From assembly GCF_002441715.1 (NCBI RefSeq), contig NZ_JXJX01000009.1, forward strand, positions 53,415 to 117,414: DNA of 64,000 bases, given 5' to 3'. A program made the translations under genes and the position numbers. The notes beneath the pieces were generated by a model. The model was not told the DNA's origin. It searched no databases and saw only the letters and a list, made by a program, of their open reading frames with translations. Position 1 is the stretch's first letter; each line of letters begins with the position of its first letter. This document shows, piece after piece, positions 35,784 to 47,365 of this stretch. The stretch comes from Pseudolactococcus plantarum (GTDB taxonomy: Bacteria; Bacillota; Bacilli; Lactobacillales; Streptococcaceae).

Positions 35784-37037
35784 TTAAAATTTAATATTTA
35801 AGTGCTGCATCATTTCATGATAAGCTGTCTCGATACGTGCTTGTTTGTCAGGGGATACTTTATCAGCATATTTTCCACCCTTAATGTAATCTTCTGCGAG
35901 ATATACTTGATAATCATAAGCAGGATAACCTAAAAATGTTCGATTAATCGGCTCTCTAGATACCCATGTTGGATGTGCTTTAACTGCTGTCAGTTTCGTT
36001 TTGTTATTGGCTTTTTTTACTTGAACTTCCATGATGACACCACGTTCTGTCCAGTAGTTTTCAAGGGTCTCATATCTCTGATTAGAGAGCAGATTACCCA
36101 TAGAATAGATGATAAATTTCTTTTCACCATCTTTATCAATCGTCTCCGTAGGCTCTACCACATGTGGATGTCCGCCAAAGATGATATCAGCGCCAAAATC
36201 AACCATTTTGTGATAAGTATCGACTTGTTCTGGTGTTGCTTCAAGATTATACTCGACACCTGACTGTGGCATGACAACAACTAAGTCAGCAATTTTTTTA
36301 GCAGCCTTGATTTTTTTCTCTACTTTTGTCATCGTCAAGTCATTCAGATATTTATCATAATCTGACTGGCTAATAGTCTGCTCGATGCCATTAAACCCAT
36401 AACTAAAGCCTAAAATAGCGATACGAATCCCATTAACTTTTTTAACTAAAATCTTATCATCTGGCACATTCACGCCAAACGTATCCACGCCTGCCTTTTG
36501 AAATGCGTTTGCAGTGTAGACGAGCCCACTAATCCCTGTATCTAAAATATGATTATGCGCAAGGTCTATGGCATCATATCCCGCATTTTTGATTGATGAT
36601 ACAACAGCTTCAGGTGCATTAAAAATCGGATAGCCTGCTAGCGGCATATTGGGATTAATCGTCCCCTCAAAATCACCTAATGCCAGATCAGCTGATGAAA
36701 CGAGTGGCGTTATCTGTTCGTAATCATTTGAAAAATCATAAGTTTGACCATCAAACGCACTACCATACACAACATCATGATATAACATATCTCCACTTGC
36801 CATTATGGTAGCGACACCAGCTTTTTGCTGTTTACCAGTGTTTGAAGACTTTTTAGTCGTTTCAGTTTGTTGTGTTGCATTTGCTTGTCTTTTTTTAGCT
36901 CCTAGTGGACTAGTCACTTCGCCATTAACGATTAAAATGATGACTAAAACAACCAATAGCAGCATAATCAAGCCAATAATTTTCTTTTCTTTAGTGTTTT
37001 GCTGTCGCTTTCGCTCTTGTCTTTCCCTTTTTTTCAC
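35784..37037 (-). CDS. CapA-family metallophosphatase-like protein
   Basis: A 417-residue surface protein with a basic N-terminus, a membrane anchor (about residues 20-40), a Ser/Thr/Gln linker, then a CapA/PGA_cap domain. Metal-site motifs are ASGDMLYHDV, LGDFEGT, DLAHNHILD and GGHPHVVEP, as in calcineurin-like phosphatases. CapA relatives take part in poly-gamma-glutamate capsule synthesis, but no capB or capC lies nearby, so a different wall or surface role is likely. It stands as a single gene between icd and lrgA with terminators on both sides. Confidence 0.88.
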   Translation of the reverse strand: MKKRERQERKRQQNTKEKKIIGLIMLLLVVLVIILIVNGEVTSPLGAKKRQANATQQTETTKKSSNTGKQQKAGVATIMASGDMLYHDVVYGSAFDGQTYDFSNDYEQITPLVSSADLALGDFEGTINPNMPLAGYPIFNAPEAVVSSIKNAGYDAIDLAHNHILDTGISGLVYTANAFQKAGVDTFGVNVPDDKILVKKVNGIRIAILGFSYGFNGIEQTISQSDYDKYLNDLTMTKVEKKIKAAKKIADLVVVMPQSGVEYNLEATPEQVDTYHKMVDFGADIIFGGHPHVVEPTETIDKDGEKKFIIYSMGNLLSNQRYETLENYWTERGVIMEVQVKKANNKTKLTAVKAHPTWVSREPINRTFLGYPAYDYQVYLAEDYIKGGKYADKVSPDKQARIETAYHEMMQHLNIKF

Positions 37038-37071
37038 AATACAACTCCTTATCCTATTCTCATAATCATAA

Positions 37072-37102
37072 CATAAACAGTGCTATAAACATACAGCACT
37101 GT
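37072..37102 (-). terminator. terminator of the citrate-branch operon
   Basis: ACAGTGCT pairs with AGCACTGT across a 10-base loop, then TTATGTT on the minus strand, 37 bases after the icd stop. Confidence 0.75.
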
Positions 37103-37138
37103 CGTCTTAATGAGAAATAAAAGATTCGCTAACAATTC

Positions 37139-38371
37139 CTAAAAATTAGCAATAATCGCAGCTGTAAATTCAGCTGTTGTTAAAGTGCCACCTAAATCAC
37201 GTGTTGTGTGGCCATCAGCAATCGTTTTGCTCAAAGCTCGCTTAATCAAGCTGGCAGCATCTAGCCATCCCATAAACTCGAGCATCATCACACTTGATAA
37301 AAGTAAACTAGACGGATTAGCAAGACCTAATCCAGCAATATCTGGTGCAGTTCCGTGAGTCGCTTCAAAAATAGCATGTCCTGTTTCGAAGTTGATATTT
37401 GCCCCTGGTGAGATACCTATACCACCCACTTGCGCTGCTAAGGCATCAGAAATATAGTCACCATTTAAGTTTAATGTCGCAACAACCTGATATTGTTCTG
37501 GCTTGATCAAAATTTGTTGTAAAAAGTTATCAGCGATGGCATCATCAACATAAATCTTACCATCTGCTAATGCTTTTTCTTTAGCAGCTATTGCAGCATC
37601 AAGGCCTTCATCAGCTTTAATCTGATTAAAAGTATTGACAGTAAAAGTCGGATACTCTTGTGCGACCTCATAGCCCCATTTTTTAAAGCCACCCTCGGTA
37701 AATTTCATAATATTACCTTTGTGTACTAAAGTTAGTCGATTTTTGCCGTTGGCAATCGCATATTCAAACGCAGCACGGACTAATCTTTTAGAGCCTTCTG
37801 GTGACACTGGTTTGATCCCAATAGCAGAGGTTTTGTCAAATCTAATTTTATCGATGCCAAACTCTGTTTTCAGTCTCTCAATCAAGGCTAGTGCTCTAGG
37901 ACTTTCACTTTCAAACTCTATACCTGCATAGATATCTTCTGTATTTTCACGAAATACTGTCATCTGAACTTTTTCAGGATGTTTGACTGGCGATTCGACA
38001 CCTGTAAAATAAGTAATAGGTCGCACATTTGCAAATAAATCAAAGGATTGTCTTAACGTAACATTTAAACTTCTAAACCCTTCGCCAACTGGTGTCATCA
38101 AAGGCCCTTTGATCGCAACTAAATTTTCTGTCAAAGCTGTCAGCGTTTCTTTAGGTAAGTAATCACCAAGTGTTTGAAACGCCTCTTGACCAGCTGCAAG
38201 TTCTTGCCACTCGATCTTTTTTTCACCATCATATGCTTTAAGGACAGCCGTATCCACAATGTCAATCATGGCAGGAGAAATATCTACACCGACACCATCG
38301 CCAATAATATAGGGAATTGTTGGTTGATTTGGTACTGATAATTTCCCATCACTCATGTTAATTTTAGCCAT
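37139..38371 (-). CDS. icd: NADP-type isocitrate dehydrogenase
   Basis: A 410-residue enzyme converting isocitrate to 2-oxoglutarate. The substrate serine region is in [18 protein letters not shown], and the metal-binding and cofactor segments include [14 protein letters not shown] and [13 protein letters not shown]. It resembles the Icd of Lactococcus and Streptococcus. Its start overlaps the aconitase stop by 8 bases. As the last gene of gltA-acnA-icd it completes the oxidative branch that makes 2-oxoglutarate for glutamate synthesis; no other TCA genes are present. Confidence 0.95.
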   Translation of the reverse strand: MAKINMSDGKLSVPNQPTIPYIIGDGVGVDISPAMIDIVDTAVLKAYDGEKKIEWQELAAGQEAFQTLGDYLPKETLTALTENLVAIKGPLMTPVGEGFRSLNVTLRQSFDLFANVRPITYFTGVESPVKHPEKVQMTVFRENTEDIYAGIEFESESPRALALIERLKTEFGIDKIRFDKTSAIGIKPVSPEGSKRLVRAAFEYAIANGKNRLTLVHKGNIMKFTEGGFKKWGYEVAQEYPTFTVNTFNQIKADEGLDAAIAAKEKALADGKIYVDDAIADNFLQQILIKPEQYQVVATLNLNGDYISDALAAQVGGIGISPGANINFETGHAIFEATHGTAPDIAGLGLANPSSLLLSSVMMLEFMGWLDAASLIKRALSKTIADGHTTRDLGGTLTTAEFTAAIIANF

Positions 38372-40967
38372 TTGTCACCTTTTTTCTAATCACCATTTGC
38401 AGAATACCACCGTTTGCATAGTATTCCAAATCTGCTTGAGAGTCAAAACGTAAGCGTGCTTGGAAAGTTTTATCATCAGCATGAACTGTGACTAACTGTC
38501 CGATTTCTGGATTTTCAGGCATCTCAACCTCATAAGTTTCAAACCCTGTTAAGCCAAGACTATCCGCGCTTTCTCCTGGTAAAAACTGGAGTGGAATCAA
38601 GCCCATCATGGCTAAATTACTCCGATGGATCCGCTCAAAACTTTCAGCAATAACTACTTTAATGCCTAATAGATTGGTTCCCTTAGCTGCCCAGTCACGA
38701 GAAGAGCCCATCCCATAATCTTTACCTGCTAAGACAACAAGTGGTGTATGATCAGCTTTATATTTCAAGGCTGCATCATATATCGGTAATACGTCATCTT
38801 GATAGCGTGTGACACCACCTTCGATACCTGGTGTTAGTAAATTTTTAATCCGAATATTGGCAAACGTACCTCTTGTCATGACTTTGTCATTACCACGACG
38901 ACTACCATAAGAGTTAAAATCGCGTGGGGCAACACCAGCTGCTTCAAGAAACTCACCAGCTGGTGATTTCATAGCAATATTTCCTGCAGGACTAATATGG
39001 TCGGTCGTCACTGAATCACCAAATTTTGCTAAAACACGCATATTTGTTAATGGTTTATGCGTCGTATCTTCTGATAAACTGAGTGTGTCAAAGTAAGGCG
39101 GATTCGCAACATAAGTAGAGGTTTCATCCCATGGATACGTTTCAGATTTAGATGATTTGATGTTATTCCATGCCTCATTTGCATCAAAAATATGTGCATA
39201 GTAAGTTTCGTATAAGCCACGTGTGACGTATTGATCGACCTTAGCTTTTACAGTATCATAGTCAGGCATGATATCTTTTAGATAGACCGCTTGTCCTGTT
39301 TGGTCTGTCCCTAATGGCTCTACAGTCAAGTCTTTCTTGACATTGCCTGCAATAGCATAAGCCACGACTAATGGTGGACTAGCAAGATAGTTAGCTTTCA
39401 CTAAGGGATGTATACGGCCTTCAAAGTTACGATTTCCTGAAAGGACTGAGGTAACGAGAAGGTCTTGATCGATGATAGACTCAGATACAGCATCATCAAG
39501 TGGTCCAGAGTTTCCGATACAAGTTGTACACCCGTACCCAACCACATCAAAGCCAAGTGCAGCGAGCGGCTCTATCAAACCTGCTTTTTCTAAATAGGCT
39601 GTTACAACCTTCGAGCCTGGTGCTAATGATGTTTTGACGGTTTTAGGTACAGTAAGCCCTTTATCAACAGCATTTTTTGCTAGCAGCCCTGCCATCATCA
39701 TCACATAAGGATTACTTGTATTGGTACATGAGGTAATGGCAGCGATGACGATATCCCCTTCATTTACCAATGAAGCATCGTCTGCTGCTTGAGAAGTGAT
39801 ACTTTTAGAAAATGTGTCAAATTCGCTCGCCATTTCACCCAATGGAATCAAGTCTTGTGGACGTTTAGGTCCTGATAGGTAGGTTTCTATGGTTGCTAAA
39901 TCAACCTCAATCACTTGATTATATACTGGTTCTTTAGTCTCATCGTAGAACAAATGATTCGCTTTAGCATAGGTCTCAACTCGTGAGATTAACTCAGCAT
40001 CTCTGTTTGTTTTAGTTAAATAATCCAGTGTTTCTTGGTCGATCGGGAAATAGCCACATGTCGCACCATATTCTGGTGCCATATTTGCAACTGTTGCACG
40101 ATCTGCAAGGGTCAAACTAGCTAGTCCTGGACCAAAATATTCTACAAACTTGCCAACAACATGTTGATCACGTAAGATTTTGGTCATCGTTAAAGCCAAG
40201 TCTGTTGCCGTTGCTAGTGGATTGAGTTTACCAACAAAACGAACACCTATCACTTCAGGCATAGGGAAATATGACGCTTCTCCGAGAATCGCGGCTTCCG
40301 CTTCTATCCCTCCGACACCCCAACCAAGGACACCAAGACCATTGATCATCGTCGTATGGCTATCTGTACCAAACACGGTATCTGGTAGTAAAACATTATC
40401 TTTCACATTTACAACGTCAGATAAATACTCAATATTGACTTGGTGAATAATCCCTGTTGCAGGTGGCACAACTCGGAAATTTTCAAAGGATTCCGTTGCC
40501 CATTTTAGAAACTCATAACGCTCACGGTTGCGTTCAAATTCACGTTTAGCGTTCATTTCTAACGCTTGTTTTGAACCCGAAAAATCAACTTGTAAAGAGT
40601 GGTCGATGACTAAGTCGACAGCAACTTCAGGATTAATGAGTTGTGGATTACCACCTAATTTATTGACAGAATCTCTCATGGCAGCTAGATCCACAACAGC
40701 TGGTACACCTGTGAAATCTTGAAGAATAACCCGACTTGGTTTAAATGGAATTTCGCCACTATCTAGCGTTTTACCATCATAATTTTGTAACATACTGAGA
40801 TGTTCTTGCGTGAATTTACTGCCATCAAAATTTCTGATAATCCCTTCAGCTAAAATACGCAAAGCATAAGGTAGCGTATCAATATTATCGATAGCTGCCT
40901 TGATATCAAAGTAAGTATAGGCGACATCATTTACAGTTAAGACTTGTTCATATTTTTTCACGATCAT
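38364..40967 (-). CDS. acnA: aconitate hydratase
   Basis: An 867-residue monomeric AcnA/CitB-type aconitase with a [4Fe-4S] cluster. The cluster ligands are in [11 protein letters not shown] and [12 protein letters not shown]; the swivel domain has [16 protein letters not shown] and [11 protein letters not shown]. The ATG overlaps the citrate synthase stop (ATGA). The length is slightly below the usual 890-900 residues, without evident loss of motifs. Confidence 0.96.
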   Translation of the reverse strand: MIVKKYEQVLTVNDVAYTYFDIKAAIDNIDTLPYALRILAEGIIRNFDGSKFTQEHLSMLQNYDGKTLDSGEIPFKPSRVILQDFTGVPAVVDLAAMRDSVNKLGGNPQLINPEVAVDLVIDHSLQVDFSGSKQALEMNAKREFERNRERYEFLKWATESFENFRVVPPATGIIHQVNIEYLSDVVNVKDNVLLPDTVFGTDSHTTMINGLGVLGWGVGGIEAEAAILGEASYFPMPEVIGVRFVGKLNPLATATDLALTMTKILRDQHVVGKFVEYFGPGLASLTLADRATVANMAPEYGATCGYFPIDQETLDYLTKTNRDAELISRVETYAKANHLFYDETKEPVYNQVIEVDLATIETYLSGPKRPQDLIPLGEMASEFDTFSKSITSQAADDASLVNEGDIVIAAITSCTNTSNPYVMMMAGLLAKNAVDKGLTVPKTVKTSLAPGSKVVTAYLEKAGLIEPLAALGFDVVGYGCTTCIGNSGPLDDAVSESIIDQDLLVTSVLSGNRNFEGRIHPLVKANYLASPPLVVAYAIAGNVKKDLTVEPLGTDQTGQAVYLKDIMPDYDTVKAKVDQYVTRGLYETYYAHIFDANEAWNNIKSSKSETYPWDETSTYVANPPYFDTLSLSEDTTHKPLTNMRVLAKFGDSVTTDHISPAGNIAMKSPAGEFLEAAGVAPRDFNSYGSRRGNDKVMTRGTFANIRIKNLLTPGIEGGVTRYQDDVLPIYDAALKYKADHTPLVVLAGKDYGMGSSRDWAAKGTNLLGIKVVIAESFERIHRSNLAMMGLIPLQFLPGESADSLGLTGFETYEVEMPENPEIGQLVTVHADDKTFQARLRFDSQADLEYYANGGILQMVIRKKVTNG

Positions 40968-42289
40968 TGCTCCCTATCTTCGATTTCGATGTATGTTTTC
41001 GTGGTTAAGACACTTTCATATGCAGGGCGAATAATTTTATTCATATTCAACATCTCCTCCATACGATGCGCACTCCAACCAACAATTCTTGCTATAGCAA
41101 ATAAAGGGGTATACAACTCCTCAGGTAAACCTAGCATTTGGTAGACAAAGCCACTGTAGAAATCCACATTAGCAGATACACCTTTATAAATGTTGCGTTC
41201 TTGTGCAATAGCAAGAGGTGCTAGCCGTTCAATTTTTTTATAGAAGGCATAAGCATCTTGCAAACCTTTTTCTGCTGCTAATTCTTTAACATAAGATTTC
41301 AATACCTCAGCCCGTGGATCAGATACAGAGTAGATGGCATGACCCATACCGTAAATCAAGCCTTTATTATCAAAAGCTTGTTTATTTAAAATTTTACATA
41401 AGTAGTCAAAAATCTCTGTTTCATCTTGAGGATCCTTGACATGAGCTTTGATATCATCTAACATTTTTGCAACTTTAATGTTAGCACCACCGTGTTTAGA
41501 GCCTTTAAGACTTGATAGTGATGCGACAACAGAAGCATAGGTATCTGTACCAGAGCTTGTGACGACATGTGTCGTAAACGTTGAATTATTCCCACCACCA
41601 TGTTCCATATGTAAAATCAAGGCAAGGTCTAATACTTTTGCTTCTGTATCAGTAAACTGTTTATCAGGGCGCAATAAACGCAAAATGTTTTCTGCGGTCG
41701 TTAAGCTTTCATCTGGATAATGAATATAAAGACTTTCTCTATTTTCGATATGGTTATAAGCTTGATAGGCATAGATGGCTAACAAGGGAAAGTTTGCAAT
41801 CAAAGAAAGAGACTGATCTAAGACATTTTCCAGTGTCACATCATTGACCTTGTCGTCAAACGCTGCTAATGATAAGATGCTTCGACTCATCGAATTCATA
41901 ATATCGCTTGACGTTGCTTTCATAATAATGTCACGAACAAATTCATCAGGTAACTGTCTTTTAGCAACTAATGCTTGTTTAAATTCAGCTAATTCAGACT
42001 TGGTCGGTAATTCGCCAAAAAGTAATAAATACGTCACTTCTTCAAAGCCAAATCTATTTTCGGCTTTCAGGTGCTTAGAGATATCTTTAATATTGATGGC
42101 ACGATATTCTAAAATACCAGGCATAGGATCGCCAGCTTCATCAAAAGAATGAATAGCTGATATATTGGTTAAGCCAGCTAATACACCCTTACCATTGACA
42201 TCACGAAGTCCTTTTTTCACATCATATGTGTCATAACATGCTAAAGGAATAATAGAGTTTTGCTTTATTTTTTTGATATAGTTATCCAT
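40964..42289 (-). CDS. gltA: citrate synthase
   Basis: A 441-residue enzyme condensing oxaloacetate and acetyl-CoA. The active-site His residues are in [15 protein letters not shown] and [15 protein letters not shown]. The chosen ATG at 42289 ([10 protein letters not shown]) has AGGAGG 11 bases upstream; a GTG four codons earlier sits on top of that site and is rejected. It is the first gene of the three-gene citrate branch, with a strong promoter 52 bases upstream. The long N-terminal region is typical of the Gram-positive lactic group. Confidence 0.95.
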   Translation of the reverse strand: MDNYIKKIKQNSIIPLACYDTYDVKKGLRDVNGKGVLAGLTNISAIHSFDEAGDPMPGILEYRAINIKDISKHLKAENRFGFEEVTYLLLFGELPTKSELAEFKQALVAKRQLPDEFVRDIIMKATSSDIMNSMSRSILSLAAFDDKVNDVTLENVLDQSLSLIANFPLLAIYAYQAYNHIENRESLYIHYPDESLTTAENILRLLRPDKQFTDTEAKVLDLALILHMEHGGGNNSTFTTHVVTSSGTDTYASVVASLSSLKGSKHGGANIKVAKMLDDIKAHVKDPQDETEIFDYLCKILNKQAFDNKGLIYGMGHAIYSVSDPRAEVLKSYVKELAAEKGLQDAYAFYKKIERLAPLAIAQERNIYKGVSANVDFYSGFVYQMLGLPEELYTPLFAIARIVGWSAHRMEEMLNMNKIIRPAYESVLTTKTYIEIEDREQ

Positions 42290-42340
42290 TGAAAGCCACA
42301 CCTCCTGATAGAATCTTCTGAAAATTTAGTTAATTAATTC

Positions 42341-42369
42341 ATTATAATCCATTACTTACATATTATCAA
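42341..42369 (-). promoter_or_regulatory. citrate operon promoter
   Basis: TTGATA, exactly 17 bases, TATAAT on the minus strand, upstream of the AGGAGG of gltA. Confidence 0.8.
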
Positions 42370-42424
42370 GTTTTTTGCTGTTTTGCACAGTTTAGAATTG
42401 TCAAAAATAGGTGTTTTTGGATAA

Positions 42425-42453
42425 AAGAAAAAACGCCATCAAATCAATGGCGT
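42425..42453 (-). terminator. whiA terminator overlapping its stop codon
   Basis: ACGCCAT-TGATTTG-ATGGCGT followed by TTTTTTCT on the minus strand. The whiA TGA lies in the loop. It ends the six-gene transcript from the thioesterase gene. Confidence 0.92.
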
Positions 42454-43343
42454 AACTCTTCTGCTAGGGCTTTAATTTTTCGTAGTCGGTGATTCACACC
42501 CGACTTACCAAGGGGTGGATCCAAAGCTTTCCCAAGTTCAACAATCGTTGCATCAGGATTAGCCATTCTTGCTACTGCTATTTCTCTCAAATTATCCGGT
42601 AATTTGTCAATGCTCTTGAGATACTTGATCGCCTCAATCACAGTTTGTGCTGCGTTGACGGTTTTACCAATATTTGCTGCTTCAAAATTCGTTTGTCGAT
42701 TGGCCATATTTCGCATCTCACGAACAATTTTGGCATCCTCTAGTTTGAATCTAGCACCATTTGCCCCGATCAAACTCAACAAATCAAGGATCATCTCTGA
42801 ATTAGATAAATAAGTGATCGTCTTTGATTTACGCGCAATCACCTTACTCACAATCCCAAAATTGGCTAATAACGCTTGTAAATCACTAGCATGTTCATCA
42901 TAAAACGAGGCTATTTCTAGATGGTACTTGCCTTTTTCAGGATTCGTCACACTACCACTACTTAAAAAAGCACCTCTGAGATAGCCGACTGCCATCTTCT
43001 CATCAAACTTTACTGAGTCAGGTACACCATGATCGAGTAACAAACTATCAGCTAATTCAAATCTGTCTAAAATATCAGCTACATCATCTTGGATCAAAAT
43101 AGTATAAACTCTGTTTTTAGAAAGTGTCGTTTTTTGATGTGTCTTGATTTCTGATCTAATCTGATAACTTTCTGACAAAGTTGCATAGATAAATCTTGCA
43201 GTTCTTGCATTTTCAGTCGTCACAGATAACGTCAACCCACCTGAAATACCAAGGACACCGTTCATGCGCAACAAGGCAATGAGGACACCATCAGATACTG
43301 GTAGTTCTGTCAATTCTTTTTTCACTTCAGTTGAAAAACTCAT
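42444..43343 (-). CDS. whiA: WhiA-family DNA-binding protein
   Basis: A 299-residue protein. The N-terminal two-thirds is a LAGLIDADG homing-endonuclease-like fold without nuclease activity, including YLRGAFLSSGSVTNPEKG near 128. The C-terminal helix-turn-helix (about 225-299) ends in LGKSGVNHRLRKIKALAEEL. In Firmicutes WhiA influences cell division and chromosome segregation. It overlaps the yvcK stop by one base and is the last gene of the rapZ-yvcK-whiA trio, a very conserved order. Confidence 0.95.
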   Translation of the reverse strand: MSFSTEVKKELTELPVSDGVLIALLRMNGVLGISGGLTLSVTTENARTARFIYATLSESYQIRSEIKTHQKTTLSKNRVYTILIQDDVADILDRFELADSLLLDHGVPDSVKFDEKMAVGYLRGAFLSSGSVTNPEKGKYHLEIASFYDEHASDLQALLANFGIVSKVIARKSKTITYLSNSEMILDLLSLIGANGARFKLEDAKIVREMRNMANRQTNFEAANIGKTVNAAQTVIEAIKYLKSIDKLPDNLREIAVARMANPDATIVELGKALDPPLGKSGVNHRLRKIKALAEELRH

Positions 43344-44317
43344 CAGCTACGTCGCTCACTAATCCGCATGATTTCCTCAGCAACTGCTTGACCATTATGA
43401 AATGCACCACCATCAACAAGTCGTAAAAAGTCGCTAGAAATCACGCGCACATGACAATTTTGTAGGCCAATAAAATCATGTTTCACTTGAACCAGATACT
43501 CATCGAATTTATTATTATCCATATAATCATCTGGTACTTTTTCGACATTCACCAAGACAGTATCTATAAACTCAGTACCCACATGATTATGCAGGACTTT
43601 GACATGATCAGCATCAGAAAAGCTTTCAGTCTCACCACGTTGTGTCATAATGTTGCAGACATAAACAATCTGAGCTGTCGTGTTAATTAATGCATCACGA
43701 ATTTCCGGGATGACAACATTTGGCAAGATAGAGGTAAACAAGCTACCTGGTCCCATAACGATGGTATCAGCAGCCATTATCTCATCAACGACAGCTCTCG
43801 AAGCACACGGTGTATCGCTATTTTTAGTATTGGTAACATAAACATGATCGATGGTACCAGGATAGTCAGCGATATGACTCTCACCAACAACCTCTGTTTT
43901 ATCTTTAAACACAGCGTGTAAAGTCAGTGCTGTCTCGCTCGAGGGCAAAATTTTTCCCTGAACGTGAAAAAGTGTTGATAAAATTTGGAGGGCATTATAA
44001 GTAGACCCTCTCATCTCAGAAACACCCGCAATGACCAAATTCCCGATAGGATGACCACTTAATGGACCATCGGTTGCTTTAAACCGATATTGGAAAATTT
44101 GCTCATAGAGTTTTGGCATATCACTCATCGCGACAAGAACATTACGCAAATCACCAGGAGGTGCAATATCAAGTGCCCCTCTAAGTTCACCAGAACTGCC
44201 ACCATCATCAGCCACTGTCACAATCGCTGTCAAATCAACAGCTTCTTTTCTTAACGCTTTTAAGATAACAGGAATCCCAGTTCCGCCACCAATCACGACA
44301 ATTTTTTGTTTTCTCAT
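43343..44317 (-). CDS. yvcK: YvcK/CofD-like gluconeogenesis factor
   Basis: A 324-residue CofD-fold protein with an N-terminal nucleotide-binding loop [15 protein letters not shown], then [10 protein letters not shown] and the central [12 protein letters not shown]. In Bacillus and Listeria it binds UDP-GlcNAc and affects wall synthesis and growth on gluconeogenic carbon. The ATG overlaps the rapZ stop by 4 bases. Confidence 0.95.
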   Translation of the reverse strand: MRKQKIVVIGGGTGIPVILKALRKEAVDLTAIVTVADDGGSSGELRGALDIAPPGDLRNVLVAMSDMPKLYEQIFQYRFKATDGPLSGHPIGNLVIAGVSEMRGSTYNALQILSTLFHVQGKILPSSETALTLHAVFKDKTEVVGESHIADYPGTIDHVYVTNTKNSDTPCASRAVVDEIMAADTIVMGPGSLFTSILPNVVIPEIRDALINTTAQIVYVCNIMTQRGETESFSDADHVKVLHNHVGTEFIDTVLVNVEKVPDDYMDNNKFDEYLVQVKHDFIGLQNCHVRVISSDFLRLVDGGAFHNGQAVAEEIMRISERRS

Positions 44318-45207
44318 GATCGATTAACCGTTTCTTTCCGTCTATCTTTATCTCTGTGATTCGTATTCACTAGCCAATTACCAGTTTTCAACTCTTCTGA
44401 AATACGTTTTGCAAAAGCCACACTTCTGTGTTGTCCACCAGTACAACCAATCGCAATGACTAATACTGACTTACCTTCTTTTTCATAGCCTGGAATGATT
44501 GGATTTAATAGCTGCATTAAATGGGTATAAAAAGATTCTGACTCAGGTGCATCCATCACATAGTGATAAACTGCATCATCTAACCCAGTTTTATTACGTA
44601 ATTCAGAGACATAGTGAGGGTTTGGTAAAAATCTAACATCAAAAACAAGATCCGCATCTAAAGGTAAGCCATATTTAAATCCAAAACTCATCACTTCGAT
44701 TCTAAATGGTGCATTGGTATTTTCTGTCGCAAACTGCTGTGTGATCTGTGATCTTAGATTTCTTGGCGTTAACTCTGATGTATCAATCAGGTTTTGTGAA
44801 AAAGATTTTAAAGGAGATAATAATTCACGCTCACGCGTAATACCATCTAATACACGACCATCTTCTGCAAGTGGGTGACTACGACGTGTCTCTTTGTAAC
44901 GCGCAACCAACTCTTCATCTGAGCTATCTAAAAATAATAAACGAAAGTCAACAGCAGGATTATCAGACAAATCACTCACGATGGCGTTCAAGTCATCAAA
45001 AAAGCGTCGACTTCTAATATCAACTACCATGGCAACTTTATCAATATCGCCTGCATCAGATGTTGTCAACAAACTAACAAATTTTTCGATCAAGTTTGCA
45101 GGCATATTATCGACAGTAAAGTAGCCCATATCTTCAAAAGATTGAATCGCAACTGTTTTACCAGCACCACTCATACCTGTGATAATCACTAAATTTATTT
45201 TTTTCAA
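44314..45207 (-). CDS. rapZ: RapZ/YvcJ-family nucleotide-binding protein
   Basis: A 297-residue P-loop protein: Walker A GMSGAGKT near residue 10, the central [16 protein letters not shown] motif and the C-terminal [14 protein letters not shown], where RapZ of Gram-negatives binds RNA and GlcN6P. In Firmicutes YvcJ hydrolyses GTP and affects competence. It begins one base after the upstream membrane-protein gene stop. Confidence 0.95.
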   Translation of the reverse strand: MKKINLVIITGMSGAGKTVAIQSFEDMGYFTVDNMPANLIEKFVSLLTTSDAGDIDKVAMVVDIRSRRFFDDLNAIVSDLSDNPAVDFRLLFLDSSDEELVARYKETRRSHPLAEDGRVLDGITRERELLSPLKSFSQNLIDTSELTPRNLRSQITQQFATENTNAPFRIEVMSFGFKYGLPLDADLVFDVRFLPNPHYVSELRNKTGLDDAVYHYVMDAPESESFYTHLMQLLNPIIPGYEKEGKSVLVIAIGCTGGQHRSVAFAKRISEELKTGNWLVNTNHRDKDRRKETVNRS

Positions 45208-45208
45208 C

Positions 45209-45814
45209 TTAGATTCTCCTTTTTACTTTAACTAACAGTGTAGACCAAAATGCGAAATAAATGATGCCAAATAGGATAAAACAGCCCATAAAATAAGATT
45301 CTGGTAAGATATTAATCACTGGATCTGTCGCTGGATCAAACAACCAAGTCGCATCTCTAAATAACAGCTTATGAAAACTGATAAAAATCGAATCAAATCC
45401 ACCAACCATCCCCCAAATGATGAGACAAAGCGGGATCACTAACAAAATCTTAATCTCCTGATAAAAGCGGATGTAAGTTTTCTGTTTGATAAATCTTATA
45501 GCTGGTATCAGCAAGATCACCGTTACGACTATTGCCACAAAAAATAAGTGTTTGACGTCAGAAAAATGTTTTAATCCTTCTGATGATGTCTTAAAATCTG
45601 GCATGATTAATTTTTCATTAAATGGATTAAGCAAATAACTCATCAATTTATTGAAGTTATGGGCGATCGTTTTTTGACTTAAAAATGTTATCCCAGATAA
45701 GTTCAGTGGCCCCATCAATGCGAAAAATAGTGGATATGCGGCAAAAATAGTCAAGGTAGCACTTGCAGCAACTGACCATATCAGTGTGAACAGAAAATGA
45801 ATGCTAGCTTTCAT
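45209..45814 (-). CDS. TIGR01906-type integral membrane protein
   Basis: A 201-residue protein with a helix near each end and two to three in between. It matches the pattern of the lactic-acid-bacteria membrane family TIGR01906 (N-terminal helix, an extracellular [18 protein letters not shown] segment and [11 protein letters not shown]). Its function is unknown. It sits in the thioesterase-NagD-like-rapZ operon, as it commonly does in streptococci and lactococci. Confidence 0.82.
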   Translation of the reverse strand: MKASIHFLFTLIWSVAASATLTIFAAYPLFFALMGPLNLSGITFLSQKTIAHNFNKLMSYLLNPFNEKLIMPDFKTSSEGLKHFSDVKHLFFVAIVVTVILLIPAIRFIKQKTYIRFYQEIKILLVIPLCLIIWGMVGGFDSIFISFHKLLFRDATWLFDPATDPVINILPESYFMGCFILFGIIYFAFWSTLLVKVKRRI

Positions 45815-45824
45815 ATCTTATCTC

Positions 45825-46589
45825 CTACAACTGCCAATCATCTAATGTTGACACGACATGTGTCGGTGCAATTGGTAACGTTGCAACCTCTTGTGCCTTG
45901 GTAAAGCCTGTCGTGACAAGTAGGCTATCTATATCATTATCAATACCCGCACGAATATCAGTCAAATAATTATCGCCCACCATCAGTAAATCACGACGCG
46001 CCATACCAATACGCTCAACAGCCTTATTCATGATAATGGCATTGGGTTTACCGATAAAAATTGGTTTCACTCTCGTCGCTACTTCTAACAATTTATTAAT
46101 ACTACCAGCACCAGGTAAAAGACCTCGTTCAGTAGGAATATTTAGATCAGGATTAGTCCCAATAAACATCGCCCCTTTTGCAATCGCTAAGGTTGCGAGT
46201 GTTAATTTTTCATAAGTTAAATCATTATCAAGGCCAACAACAACGTAGGCTGGGTTTTCTGTATCTCGCTTAAACGCACCATAGATAGCAGTCTTAAGTC
46301 CTGACTCTCCGATGACATAGGCTGTATCGCCTTTAGCCATATCTTTCATATAATCCAAAGTAGCCAATGTTGCGGTATAAATGTGCTCTGGTGTCGTCGT
46401 AATATCAAATGACGTCTTAAGTCGCATCTGTACTTGCTCAGGTGTCTTAGTGGTATTATTTGTCACAAAAAGATGCGGGATATTCTTTTCTTGTAGGCGT
46501 TTAACAAACCTAGTACCCGCATCAATTTTTTCCTCACCAAGATAGATCGTCCCATCTAAATCTATCAAGTATCCTTTATATGCCTTCAT
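45825..46589 (-). CDS. NagD-like HAD-IIA phosphatase
   Basis: A 254-residue cytosolic phosphatase of the haloacid dehalogenase IIA group. Motif I is [15 protein letters not shown], motif [11 protein letters not shown], the C2-type cap lies between, motif III is IGKPNAIIM and motif [12 protein letters not shown]. Close relatives act on sugar phosphates or nucleotides; the substrate is not predictable here. It follows the thioesterase gene by one base. Confidence 0.9.
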   Translation of the reverse strand: MKAYKGYLIDLDGTIYLGEEKIDAGTRFVKRLQEKNIPHLFVTNNTTKTPEQVQMRLKTSFDITTTPEHIYTATLATLDYMKDMAKGDTAYVIGESGLKTAIYGAFKRDTENPAYVVVGLDNDLTYEKLTLATLAIAKGAMFIGTNPDLNIPTERGLLPGAGSINKLLEVATRVKPIFIGKPNAIIMNKAVERIGMARRDLLMVGDNYLTDIRAGIDNDIDSLLVTTGFTKAQEVATLPIAPTHVVSTLDDWQL

Positions 46590-47318
46590 CTATTTCTTTC
46601 TCCAATTGATTTGTGCTTGGGCGTGATTGCCTGTTGCGTTGATTTCATGAGTGGTAACTAGACCATCTCTTGACACACGTGATAAAATATCTACACCATA
46701 TAAGACTTCTTTAACATATTTTAAATAAATTTTCTCAGGTACGTATGTGCTTAAAAAATCAAAGCCAAGTGGGTCAACCATCCAATCAAAATACTTACTG
46801 TTATTGACATGACCATTTTGATCAATATCATTAAATCTAACATGATAGATTTTTTCGATACACTCACTAGTCGAAAGCTCTTGGTACTTGTGACCTCTGA
46901 TGATTTTTGATACTTTATCAACCTTGTAAGGCGCAACAATCTCATCTAAAACACGGACAACCTTCCTTGTCTCGATGTCTAATAATACAAACGTAGTCGA
47001 TACAGTCAGTAATTTCTCGCCATTTTCTGCATAAAAGACATAATCACGATAACAAAAGAATTTATTATAACTTTTTGCAAAGGTTTCTACTGTAATCGTC
47101 TCTGTAAAACGCGGTAAACGATTGATCTCCATCGCATACTCGACCACGACCCAAGTATAATTATAAGTCTCTTTTAGCCAATCATCACTAACGCCTATAC
47201 TAAAAGAGTGTTCCCCTGAAAGCTGCAAGGCGACATTCAAAAGACTTGGCACTTTCATATTGCCATTGGCATCACTTTCATAATAAGGCACGGTATATTT
47301 CTTTTTGTAAGTTAACAT
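46590..47318 (-). CDS. acyl-ACP thioesterase
   Basis: A 242-residue double hot-dog protein of the acyl-ACP thioesterase family, which releases fatty acids from acyl carrier protein. The first domain has YYESDANGNMKVPSLLN and YTWVVVEYAMEI; the second has IYHVRFNDIDQNGHVNNSKY, which holds the catalytic Asp/Asn/His region. It is the first gene of a six-gene operon ending with whiA. The -10 box ends six bases before the ATG (GAAGGT between), so a leaderless or nearly leaderless mRNA is predicted. Confidence 0.92.
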   Translation of the reverse strand: MLTYKKKYTVPYYESDANGNMKVPSLLNVALQLSGEHSFSIGVSDDWLKETYNYTWVVVEYAMEINRLPRFTETITVETFAKSYNKFFCYRDYVFYAENGEKLLTVSTTFVLLDIETRKVVRVLDEIVAPYKVDKVSKIIRGHKYQELSTSECIEKIYHVRFNDIDQNGHVNNSKYFDWMVDPLGFDFLSTYVPEKIYLKYVKEVLYGVDILSRVSRDGLVTTHEINATGNHAQAQINWRKK

Positions 47319-47324
47319 ACCTTC

Positions 47325-47333
47325 ATTTTACCA
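47325..47333 (-). promoter_or_regulatory. thioesterase operon extended -10 promoter
   Basis: TGGTAAAAT immediately after the T-tract of the lysozyme-gene terminator, six bases before the ATG at 47318. No -35 is recognisable. Confidence 0.6.
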
Positions 47334-47356
47334 AAAAAACACCTAAAATGGCGTTT
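47333..47356 (-). terminator. terminator of the GH25 gene
   Basis: AAACGCC-ATTTTA-GGTGTTT with seven T on the minus strand, 9 bases after the stop. It runs directly into the next promoter. Confidence 0.82.
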
Positions 47357-47365
47357 TTTATCTAG